Positions 1-5,820 of a stretch of 7,054 nt of DNA are shown in pieces (positions within the stretch are counted from its first letter, which is position 1; each line of letters begins with the position of its first letter). The notes below the pieces were generated by a model. The model did no database searches. It was given only the letters and a program-made list of their open reading frames with translations, and was not told the DNA's origin. The translations under genes and the position numbers were made by a program. The DNA lies in NCBI GenBank assembly GCA_903877945.1, contig CAIRFY010000464.1, positions 1 to 7,054 on the forward strand, in the 5' to 3' direction. The stretch comes from an uncultured Oscillochloris sp. Lineage in GTDB: Bacteria > Chloroflexota > Chloroflexia > Chloroflexales > Chloroflexaceae.

Positions 1-51
1 GGGGGTGATTCAAACTACAACTGTAGTACTACACGTACACATGTATCACCG

Positions 52-78
52 CCCTGCGCCGCTTCACGCGGCGTAGGG
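52..78 (+). other. 11-bp GC-rich hairpin
   Basis: CCCTGCGCCGC (52-62) pairs with GCGGCGTAGGG (68-78) over 11 bp around the loop TTCAC. One pair is a G-U wobble (56/74) when read as + strand RNA, and it becomes a C/A mismatch on the other strand. It is the strongest single stem in the upstream region. No U-run follows (GAGCGTC), so it is not a standard intrinsic terminator. It could be one arm of a structured leader or a DNA palindrome. Confidence 0.6.
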
Positions 79-93
79 GAGCGTCTACCGCCA

Positions 94-152
94 GGGTGAG
101 GCCGCACAAGCCTCATTCCTCCCACCCGTAAACGGGCGGGTTTCCTGAGGCT
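94..152 (+). promoter_or_regulatory. Mutually exclusive stems (switch-like arrangement)
   Basis: GCCTCA at 110-115 can pair upstream with TGAGGC at 97-102 (loop CGCACAA, extendable by G-U, G-U and G-C pairs to 94/118). It can also pair downstream with TGAGGC at 146-151, as part of a perfect 7-bp match of 109-115 with 146-152. The downstream pairing encloses a second stem, CCCACCCG (121-128) with CGGGCGGG (133-140), which has one A/C mismatch, loop TAAA and a following TTT. Two partners for one segment is the geometry of an attenuator or riboswitch expression platform. The short T run makes termination uncertain, and the whole reading is structural inference. Confidence 0.3.
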
Positions 153-167
153 AATTCTATGAAACAT

Positions 168-185
168 GTGTAGGTATAGGTGTAG
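168..185 (+). repeat. Three tandem hexamers GTGTAG-GTATAG-GTGTAG
   Basis: Positions 168-173 and 180-185 are identical GTGTAG. The middle unit, 174-179, differs at one base (GTATAG). The inverse, CTACAC, occurs at 29-34, immediately before GTACAC (35-40). Iterated hexamers 47-64 bases before a start codon could be regulator contact sites or part of the outer stem of the putative leader. The middle unit contains TATAG, but no convincing -35 partner sits 17 bases upstream. Confidence 0.5.
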
Positions 186-199
186 CGATACGCTCGTGC

Positions 200-226
200 A
201 GGCGCATAGGAGCGCCTTCTAGGAGG
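200..226 (+). promoter_or_regulatory. Hairpin abutting a strong Shine-Dalgarno (AGGAGG)
   Basis: AGGCGC (200-205) and GCGCCT (212-217) form a perfect 6-bp stem around ATAGGA. Three bases later AGGAGG (221-226) sits five bases before the ATG at 232, a near-consensus ribosome binding site. The hairpin loop plus first stem base carries a second TAGGAG, so the SD motif occurs twice, once sequestered and once free. The SD fixes the start of the downstream gene. A role of the hairpin in translation control is only inference. Confidence 0.55.
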
Positions 227-231
227 GTCAT

Positions 232-714
232 ATGCGACGTACCAACCGTGCGCTGCTGGCGATTATCGCCGGGGCGATTCTCCTCATCACTATCGCGGTC
301 GGCGTGGTGCTGGTTCGGCCTCAGCCGAGCTACCGCAGCGAAACCTCCCCCGCCGACATTGTCTCCAACTATCTGCTTGCCCTCCAGCGCGGCGATTCTG
401 CCCGCGCCTACGGCTACCTCTCGCCGACCCTGCGTAGCTACCCGCCAAGTGCCGCCGATTTTGTCGCCGATATGGCGCACATAGAGGGCGACGCGACCAG
501 TACGTACGAGGTGCTCGACACGCCTATGAGCGGCACGCGGGCGGCAGTTACTGTGCGCGCAACGACCTTCACCCAGGGTGGCCTGCTCAGCAGCGGCCAG
601 TCAATTCGTACCTTCACCATGACTCTGGCGAACGAGTCGGGCGTGTGGCGACTCGTCAACAGCGATGACTGGACGGTCTGGCGTGACTGCTGGGACAAGC
701 GGGGAGGCTGCTGA
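232..714 (+). CDS. Membrane-anchored extracytoplasmic protein, DUF4878/NTF2-like
   Basis: This 160-residue protein has a basic N-terminus (MRRTNR), one hydrophobic helix at about residues 7-28 and then a soluble domain, so it is probably a signal-anchored protein facing outward. No lipobox cysteine is present. Residues ~39-66 (SPADIVSNYLLALQRGD, then AR-AYGYLSP) follow the pattern 'P..iv..Y..AL..GD...AY.yLS' typical of NTF2-like domains such as DUF4878. A beta-rich part with alternating hydrophobics follows (~90-147), ending in GVWRLV. Its only cysteines are C153 and C160 at the extreme C-terminus (CX6C), which could form a disulfide outside the cell. The start is set by AGGAGG five bases upstream. 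The stop overlaps the next ATG by one base (TGATG), so the two genes are probably translationally coupled. The fold call is from pattern only, and the substrate or partner is unknown. Confidence 0.85.
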   Translation: MRRTNRALLAIIAGAILLITIAVGVVLVRPQPSYRSETSPADIVSNYLLALQRGDSARAYGYLSPTLRSYPPSAADFVADMAHIEGDATSTYEVLDTPMSGTRAAVTVRATTFTQGGLLSSGQSIRTFTMTLANESGVWRLVNSDDWTVWRDCWDKRGGC

Positions 715-2618
715 TGGCTACCGTACGGCGCTGGTACATTTTTGTCACGGCGACCATCGGCCTGCACGGGCTGGCCTGGGCGCTGATCGCGCTGCTGCGC
801 GGCGTGTTCGGCACCGATGGCCAGTCGCCGGTGGCGACCACGGCCTTTCAGATCGCGCTGGTGCTGGTCGCGCTGCCGCTCTGGCTTGTCCATTGGCTGT
901 GGGCCGAGCGGCTGGCGCAGGCCGACGCCGATGAGCGGGCTTCGGCGCTGCGTCGGCTCTATCTGTATGGCAACCTGGCTGGCCTGCTGCTGCCGCTGTC
1001 GCTCAATGTCAGGGATATGCTGCTCGCCCTGCTCAGGCTCGGGCTCGGGCTGCCGCAGATTGGCCTGGATCGGACACCCGGCCAGGCGTTGCTGCGTGGC
1101 CTGACCGCGCTGCTGGTGCTTGGCGGACTCTACGCCTACCACGCCCTGGTCGCTCGCGACGATGTGCGGGCCGCGCCGCCCGTCGGCGCTGGTGCGCTGG
1201 TGCGGCGAATCTATCTGTTGGGCGTAGCGGCGGTGGGCGTGGCGACGCTGAGTATCGGCGCGACCAACCTGTTGCGCTGGCTGCTCTTCCAGATCGGCGG
1301 CACAGGCGACCGGGGCGGGCTGGCCGAGCCGGTCGCGGCGGTGCTGATCGGTCTGGCGCTCTGGCTCGGCCACTGGCTACGCGCCGAGCGGCTCTTCACC
1401 GGGACGGACGATGACGAGCGGGCCTCGGCGCTACGCACGTTCTATCTCTACGCGCTGATTGTGGTTGGCGCACTGAGCGTGGTGGTCGACGCGGCGGCCC
1501 TGTTGGCTGGTATGCTGCGCGTGGCGTTCGGCCTGACGCCAGAGGGCGACATCCGCGACGCGCTGCCGACGATCTTGATTGGGGGGGTAGTCTGGGGCTT
1601 CCACGCCAACGTGTTGCGCACGGATGTCGCCGCGATGGGCGGTGCCCCGCGTCAGGCAAGCGTGCGGCGGCTGGCATGGTATCTGGTGGCCGCAATCGGC
1701 CTTGCGGCGAGCCTGATCGGCCTCGGCGGCCTGCTGAGCGTGCTAATCCGCGCCCTGGGCGGATCAGCGCCGCTGGCTGATCTGCGTGATCCGCTGGCCT
1801 GGTTTATCGCAACCCTGATCGCTGGCCTGCCGCCCTGGCTGATCTTCTGGCGGCGCGCCCAGGTCGTTGCGACGGTCGATGGCCCCGTTGGCGAGGCTGA
1901 GCGCACCTCGCTGGTGCGGCGGATCTACCTCTTCTTCTTTGTCTTCGTCGCCACCCTCACCGTCCTTGGTGGCCTGCTCTACATCCTCTACCGGCTGATC
2001 AGCATTGTTCTTGGCGAACACTTCGTCGGCGATCTGGTCACGGATCTGGCCCAGGCCATTGCCTACAGCCTGATCGCAGTCAGTGTACTGCTGGCTCACG
2101 GCTCCACGCTGCGCCGCGATGGACGTGCGCGGCAGGCGGCCGGTGTCGCACGGCAGGCGGCCCTACGTGTGGTGGTACTTACCGATGGTGAAACTGGTGC
2201 GGCCTTGCTCGTCGGCCTACGCGGCGCGCTGCCGGGCCTCGGTCTGATCCCGCTTGACCGCAGCGCCGATCTCGCGGGCCAGTTGGCCCACGCCGATCTG
2301 GTGGTTGGCCCGTGGGTGCCGGGCGTCGCCGGTGATCCGTTAGCCGGGGCGCTGGCGGCCAGTCCGGCACGCAAATTGCTGCTGCCGCTGCCCGGCCCAG
2401 GCTGGGATTGGGCCGGTATTGAACCCTACGGCGTGACGGCCAGCGTCGGCCAGATCGTCGCCGCCGTGCGCCAGGCTCTCGCCGACGAGCCGATCCGGCC
2501 ACAGCGGCCCCCTAGCGCCGCCACCATCGGCGGCGTGGTCGTCGGCGTCATCATCGTACTCCTGGTACTGTTCGGCGCACTCCAGTTGGCGCTGTTTGCG
2601 ATGGGGGTGGCATCCTGA
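714..2618 (+). CDS. Polytopic membrane protein with three DUF5671-like domain pairs and a C-terminal alpha/beta domain
   Basis: This 634-residue protein starts at the ATG overlapping the preceding stop, with GGGGAGG (701-707) six bases before it. Residues 4-470 are six tandem ~75-84-residue units starting at V4, L79, V163, L240, V317 and V401, each opening with (V/L)R(R/T). Units 1, 3 and 5 share W-L-x-H/F-W plus a downstream E-R-x-S-L (for example DERASAL at residues 73-79 and 234-240). Units 2 and 4 share YHA/FHA near their ends. Each unit has about two hydrophobic helices, so 12 membrane segments are predicted. Arg-rich linkers suggest a cytoplasmic N-terminus and cytoplasmic linkers. Residues ~483-591 alternate strands and helices (LRVVVLTDG, ADLVVGPWVPG, KLLLPLPGPG), like a small Rossmann-like domain. 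A final membrane helix spans ~603-630. The style matches DUF5671 proteins known to me mainly from Chloroflexota. I see no catalytic motif and assign no function. Confidence 0.85.
   Translation: MATVRRWYIFVTATIGLHGLAWALIALLRGVFGTDGQSPVATTAFQIALVLVALPLWLVHWLWAERLAQADADERASALRRLYLYGNLAGLLLPLSLNVRDMLLALLRLGLGLPQIGLDRTPGQALLRGLTALLVLGGLYAYHALVARDDVRAAPPVGAGALVRRIYLLGVAAVGVATLSIGATNLLRWLLFQIGGTGDRGGLAEPVAAVLIGLALWLGHWLRAERLFTGTDDDERASALRTFYLYALIVVGALSVVVDAAALLAGMLRVAFGLTPEGDIRDALPTILIGGVVWGFHANVLRTDVAAMGGAPRQASVRRLAWYLVAAIGLAASLIGLGGLLSVLIRALGGSAPLADLRDPLAWFIATLIAGLPPWLIFWRRAQVVATVDGPVGEAERTSLVRRIYLFFFVFVATLTVLGGLLYILYRLISIVLGEHFVGDLVTDLAQAIAYSLIAVSVLLAHGSTLRRDGRARQAAGVARQAALRVVVLTDGETGAALLVGLRGALPGLGLIPLDRSADLAGQLAHADLVVGPWVPGVAGDPLAGALAASPARKLLLPLPGPGWDWAGIEPYGVTASVGQIVAAVRQALADEPIRPQRPPSAATIGGVVVGVIIVLLVLFGALQLALFAMGVAS
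723..2123 (+). repeat. Six in-frame protein repeats (three pairs)
   Basis: The encoded repeat units begin at residues 4, 79, 163, 240, 317 and 401 of the membrane protein. Unit-to-unit steps are 75, 84, 77, 77 and 84 residues, and pair-to-pair steps are 159, 154 and so on. Odd and even units carry different signatures, so the repeating block is a pair of about 155 residues (about four membrane helices) present three times. DNA similarity survives mainly around the acidic loop (924-953 against 1407-1436, both GACG..GA.GAGCGGGC.TCGGCGCT), so the duplications look old rather than recent. Confidence 0.7.
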
Positions 2619-2621
2619 CTT

Positions 2622-2651
2622 TTGCCCCAGGCCATTAGCATCGGGTATAAT
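2622..2651 (+). promoter_or_regulatory. Sigma70-type promoter of secA
   Basis: A perfect -10 hexamer TATAAT lies at 2646-2651. TTGCCC at 2622-2627 matches four of six bases of the -35 consensus, with an 18-base spacer. The -35 begins four bases after the stop codon of the upstream membrane-protein gene. Transcription would start near 2657-2660 and give a leader of about 70 bases. No terminator separates the upstream gene from this promoter, so read-through from the upstream unit may also contribute. Confidence 0.75.
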
Positions 2652-2676
2652 CTTCTCTCGTACAGCGTAAATAACA

Positions 2677-2712
2677 CCTACGAGCGTAGGGCGTAAGCGA
2701 ATCGTTGCGCCC
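2677..2712 (+). promoter_or_regulatory. Two overlapping hairpins in the secA leader
   Basis: CCTAC (2677-2681) / GTAGG (2686-2690) forms a 5-bp stem with loop GAGC. GGGCGTAA (2689-2696) pairs with TTGCGCCC (2705-2712) over 8 bp with one U-G wobble and loop GCGAATCG. The stems share G2689-G2690, so they compete at their junction. The second stem ends seven bases before the secA Shine-Dalgarno. The structure is visible in the sequence; any control of secA translation by it is inference. Confidence 0.45.
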
Positions 2713-2719
2713 TTGCGAT

Positions 2720-2724
2720 GGAGA
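2720..2724 (+). promoter_or_regulatory. secA ribosome binding site (start-deciding)
   Basis: GGAGA at 2720-2724 lies five bases before the ATG at 2730. An in-frame ATG at 2718 has only CGCCCTTGCG before it, with no SD match, and lies directly after the leader hairpin. Translation from 2730 gives MLKWLKKVVGD, the usual SecA N-terminus. Starting at 2718 would add only MEIP. Confidence 0.75.
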
Positions 2725-2729
2725 TACCG

Positions 2730-5700
2730 ATGCTCAAGTGGCTGAAGAAGGTTGTCGGTGACGGGAATGATCGGGCGGTGCGCCAGATCCGCCCGCTTGT
2801 CGATGAGATTAATGGCCTTGAGGATGCGTACAAGGCGCTCTCGGACGAGGCTCTGCGGGCGAAGACGCCTGAACTGCGCGGTCGGCTGGAGGCGAGCGAG
2901 GAGCTTGACGATCTCTTGCCCGAGGCGTTCGCCGCCGTGCGCGAGGCGGCCGGCCGCACGCTGGGCATGCGCCACTTTGATGTGCAACTCATCGGTGGGA
3001 TTGTGCTGCACCAGGGCAAGATCGCCGAGATGAAGACCGGCGAGGGCAAGACGCTGGTAGCCACGCTGCCGCTCTACCTCAACGCCCTGGAGGGCCAGGG
3101 CGTGCATCTGGTGACGGTGAACGATTACTTGGCCAAGGTCGGCGCGGGCTGGATGGCCCCGCTTTACCACTTTCTTGGCATGAGCGTTGGCTTTATCGCC
3201 CACGACACCAGTGCGCTCTACGACCCCGAGTATACCGATCCGAACGCCAACCCCGAGGATCAGCGCCTCGTTCACTGGCGGCCCTGTGTGCGCCGCGAGG
3301 CATATTACGCCGATATTACCTACGGAACCAACAACGAGTTCGGCTTTGATTATCTGCGCGACAACATGGCCTACGAGCTGGAGCAGATGGTTCAGCAGCC
3401 GCTGCACTTCGCGATTGTGGACGAAGTCGATAATATCTTGATCGACGAGGCGCGCACCCCGCTGATCATTTCTGGCCCGGCCCAGAAGAGTAGTGACCTC
3501 TACCGACAGATGGCCGTGTTGGTGCGGAACCTCAAGCGCAGTAGCGTGACGGCTAAGCAGATCAAGGACGAGGGCATCGAGCCCGATGGCGACTTCCTGA
3601 TTGAGGAGCGCAGCAAGAGCATTACCCTCACGGAGCAGGGGATCGAGAAACTTGAGCGGCTGATGCGTATCCCTGACGGCGAGAGTCTGTACGACCCGGC
3701 TCACTATGAGAAGACCCACTATGTTGAAAACGCCCTCAAGGCGAACTTCATCTTCCACCGCGACAAGGACTACATGATCACGCCCGCTGGTGAGGTGATG
3801 ATTATTGACGAGTTCACCGGCAGATCCATGCCGGGTCGGCGCTGGAGCGATGGTCTGCACCAGGCGGTGGAGGCCAAAGAGGGCGTGCAGATTAAGAACG
3901 AGAACGTCACCCTGGCGACGATCACCTTTCAGAACTACTTCCGCATGTACGACAAGCTGGCCGGGATGACCGGCACGGCCTACACTGAGCGCGAGGAGTT
4001 TGGCAAGATCTACAACCTGGATGTGGTGATCACCCCGACCAACAAGCCGATGGTGCGCAAGGATCTGCCCGACCAGATCTACCGCACCGAGCAGTCGAAG
4101 TTTGAGGCGGTGGTACGCGAGGTGCAGGAGATGGTCGAGATTGGTCGTCCGGTGCTGATCGGCACGACCTCGGTGGAGACATCCGAGCGGGTAAGCGATC
4201 TACTCAGACAATCTAGCGTAACGCACAGCGTACTGAACGCCAAGCAGCACGAGCGCGAGGCCCGCGTTGTCTCCCAGGCCGGTCGTACCAGCGTGGTGAC
4301 GGTAGCCACCAATATGGCCGGTCGCGGCACCGACATTTTGCTCGGCGGCAACCCGGACGGCCTGGTGGACGATCTGCTGGCGGTTCAGGGAATCAAATTC
4401 GATGACGCCAACCCCGAGCAACTCCAGGTGGCCCGTGCCGAGGCGATCCGGCTCACCGCCATCGAGGGCGGGCAGGTGCGCGAACTGGGCGGCCTGCACA
4501 TCATCGGCACCGAGCGTCACGAGGCCCGGCGGATCGACAACCAGTTGCGCGGTCGCGCCGGTCGCCAGGGCGACCCAGGTTCGTCGCGGTTTTTTCTCTC
4601 GCTTGAGGACGAACTGATGCGGCGCTTCGGCCCGGTGGAGCGTATCCGTAGCATTATGAGCCGCTTGGTCGAGGACGACCTGCCCCTGGAGGCGGGCATC
4701 CTCGACCGCACCATCGAGGGCGCGCAGACCCGCGTCGAGGGCTTCAACTTCGACATCCGCAAGCACACCGTCGAGTTTGACGATGTGATGAACAAGCAGC
4801 GCCATATCATCTACGCCGACCGGCAGGCCATCCTTGACGGGGCCGATATGCGCGAGCGTGTGCTGGAGTTGGTGGACGAAGAGATCGCCATCCTGGTGGA
4901 TAATAACCTGCCCGATGGTAACCGCGAGGACTGGGATCTTGAGGATCTGCTACGCCAGTACCATAAGATCAACCCGCTGCTGCCAGCCAGTATCACACCG
5001 GATAGCCTCCAGAGCAAGAGCCGCGACGAGATCGAGAACTGGCTGGTCGATCAGATGGAGGCGGCCTATGTTGAGCGCGAGCGGGCGATAGGGGTTGATA
5101 AGATGCGGGTGGTGGAGCGCCGCCTGATGCTGGGCGCAATCGACCGCCAGTGGATCGATTATCTGACGGCGATGGACGAACTGCGCCAGTCGATCAACCT
5201 ACAGGCATACGCCCAGAAGGATCCGCTGACCGAGTTTAAGCGGGCCTCGTTCTCGATGTTTGACGAGCTGAAGGAGAATATCACCCGCGACATTGTCTTC
5301 AACCTGATGGTTGCTTCGTTCCAGTACGAGGCGTACATGCGGCAGATCGAGGCCGAGCAGCAGCAGCGCCTGGCGACGGCCCAGCGCGCCGGTGGCAGCA
5401 GCGAAGAGGAGATCGAGCAGGCCAAGCCGACGCGCAAGCAGGTGACGATGCCTGGCCGCAACGACGTGTGCCCGTGCGGCAGCGGCAAGAAGTTTAAGAG
5501 TTGCCATATCGGGCGCGAGGACGAGATTATGCCGCTGATCATCGCTGCGGCAAACAACCAGACCGCCCTCCTTGCTCGTCCCGCCGCCCCGCCGCCTGTC
5601 ATGCGCCGCGAGAACCCGAACATCGCCGCCGAGGCCGCCAAAATTCTCCAGGCCCAGCAGCAGGCTCCACAGAATACACCTAAGCCTGTGGGGCCGCCGC

Positions 5701-5756
5701 AGCCGCCGCGTGTGCGTAACGCCCCCCCGGCGGTGCCACGGGGCAAGAAGAAATAA
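2730..5756 (+). CDS. secA: Protein translocase subunit SecA (ATPase motor)
   Basis: SecA uses ATP hydrolysis to push unfolded preproteins through SecYEG and cycles between cytoplasm and membrane. From the ATG at 2730 it has 1008 residues, longer than the ~840-900 of typical SecAs. Visible motifs: GMRHFDVQLIGG (Q-like region, ~79-90), Walker A MKTGEGKT (101-108), Walker B DEVD (231-234) with IDEARTPLIISG, GMTGTA (412-417), VATNMAGRGTDILLGGN (motif V) and QLRGRAGRQGDPGSSRF (motif VI, 605-621). The preprotein-binding domain falls at ~225-375 and the helical scaffold/wing at ~620-865, followed by a Gln/Glu-rich linker. The zinc motif is C914-x-C916...C925-H926. Oddities: about 20-25 extra residues at ~158-187, V137-G138 in place of the usual Arg-Asp after 'NDYLA.', and an 82-residue Pro/Ala-rich basic tail after the zinc motif. 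The gene has its own promoter and a strong terminator. Confidence 0.98.
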   Translation: MLKWLKKVVGDGNDRAVRQIRPLVDEINGLEDAYKALSDEALRAKTPELRGRLEASEELDDLLPEAFAAVREAAGRTLGMRHFDVQLIGGIVLHQGKIAEMKTGEGKTLVATLPLYLNALEGQGVHLVTVNDYLAKVGAGWMAPLYHFLGMSVGFIAHDTSALYDPEYTDPNANPEDQRLVHWRPCVRREAYYADITYGTNNEFGFDYLRDNMAYELEQMVQQPLHFAIVDEVDNILIDEARTPLIISGPAQKSSDLYRQMAVLVRNLKRSSVTAKQIKDEGIEPDGDFLIEERSKSITLTEQGIEKLERLMRIPDGESLYDPAHYEKTHYVENALKANFIFHRDKDYMITPAGEVMIIDEFTGRSMPGRRWSDGLHQAVEAKEGVQIKNENVTLATITFQNYFRMYDKLAGMTGTAYTEREEFGKIYNLDVVITPTNKPMVRKDLPDQIYRTEQSKFEAVVREVQEMVEIGRPVLIGTTSVETSERVSDLLRQSSVTHSVLNAKQHEREARVVSQAGRTSVVTVATNMAGRGTDILLGGNPDGLVDDLLAVQGIKFDDANPEQLQVARAEAIRLTAIEGGQVRELGGLHIIGTERHEARRIDNQLRGRAGRQGDPGSSRFFLSLEDELMRRFGPVERIRSIMSRLVEDDLPLEAGILDRTIEGAQTRVEGFNFDIRKHTVEFDDVMNKQRHIIYADRQAILDGADMRERVLELVDEEIAILVDNNLPDGNREDWDLEDLLRQYHKINPLLPASITPDSLQSKSRDEIENWLVDQMEAAYVERERAIGVDKMRVVERRLMLGAIDRQWIDYLTAMDELRQSINLQAYAQKDPLTEFKRASFSMFDELKENITRDIVFNLMVASFQYEAYMRQIEAEQQQRLATAQRAGGSSEEEIEQAKPTRKQVTMPGRNDVCPCGSGKKFKSCHIGREDEIMPLIIAAANNQTALLARPAAPPPVMRRENPNIAAEAAKILQAQQQAPQNTPKPVGPPQPPRVRNAPPAVPRGKKK

Positions 5757-5763
5757 TCCCGCG

Positions 5764-5820
5764 TAGGGGTGAAGTATGTGGGCCAGTCGCTTTGCGACTG
5801 GCCCACATGCTTCGCCCCTA
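5764..5820 (+). terminator. Very long hairpin terminator shared by convergent secA and opcA
   Basis: Left arm 5764-5790 pairs with right arm 5794-5820 over 27 bp around the loop TTT. As + strand RNA the stem is unbroken, with two U-G wobbles (5770/5814 and 5775/5809). As - strand RNA those positions become A/C mismatches. It begins seven bases after the secA stop, and its right arm ends on the opcA stop codon (5818-5820). The + side is followed by an imperfect T-rich stretch (TATAATGATTTTG). The - side runs into ATTATTTCTTCTT. It probably works in both directions, more strongly for secA. Confidence 0.85.

Larger units (their letters stand above)
29..185 (+). promoter_or_regulatory. Candidate structured leader RNA upstream of the DUF4878-like/DUF5671-like gene pair
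   Basis: No ORF of note lies in 1-231, and the stretch is full of inverted repeats. TACACATGT (36-44) is perfectly complementary to ACATGTGTA (164-172), with an extra CTACAC (29-34) / GTGTAG (180-185) pair outside it. Inside are an 11-bp hairpin (52-78), a GCCTCA segment (110-115) that can pair with TGAGGC on either side (97-102 or 146-151), and a GC-rich stem-loop (121-140). A further GGTGAT (4-9) / ATCACC (45-50) pair could close a 5' domain around the small CTAC/GTAG hairpin at 15-26. The layout resembles a multibranched leader with alternative folds, 47 bases before the start codon at 232. I recognise no riboswitch consensus. Short stems arise by chance in GC-rich DNA, and the element could instead be the 3' flank of an upstream gene or a DNA repeat. 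Confidence 0.35.

Noticed and set aside
1..12. GGGGGTGATTC, resembling a tmRNA 5' end
   Set aside because: There is no tag-peptide frame, no tRNA-like 3' part and no room before the gene at 232.
70..80. GGCGTAGGGGA, resembling the 3' end of a TPP riboswitch
   Set aside because: The rest of the TPP core (CTGAGA and ACCTGATC) is missing, and the bases are accounted for by the 11-bp hairpin.
82..90. CGTCTACCG, resembling the J2/3 segment of purine riboswitches
   Set aside because: The companion ATATGG and TATAA elements and the kissing-loop sequences are absent.
438..1373. 311-residue open frame on the - strand
   Set aside because: Low-complexity Gln/Arg/Pro-rich translation typical of a shadow frame, lying entirely opposite the two supported + strand genes.
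2718..2720. Upstream ATG as secA start
   Set aside because: No Shine-Dalgarno match lies before it and it abuts the leader hairpin. ATG 2730 has GGAGA at proper spacing and yields the standard MLKW N-terminus.
2340..3860. 506-residue open frame on the - strand, antisense to secA and the membrane-protein gene
   Set aside because: It overlaps two strongly supported + strand genes, shows no family motif, and long antisense frames are expected in high-G+C coding DNA.
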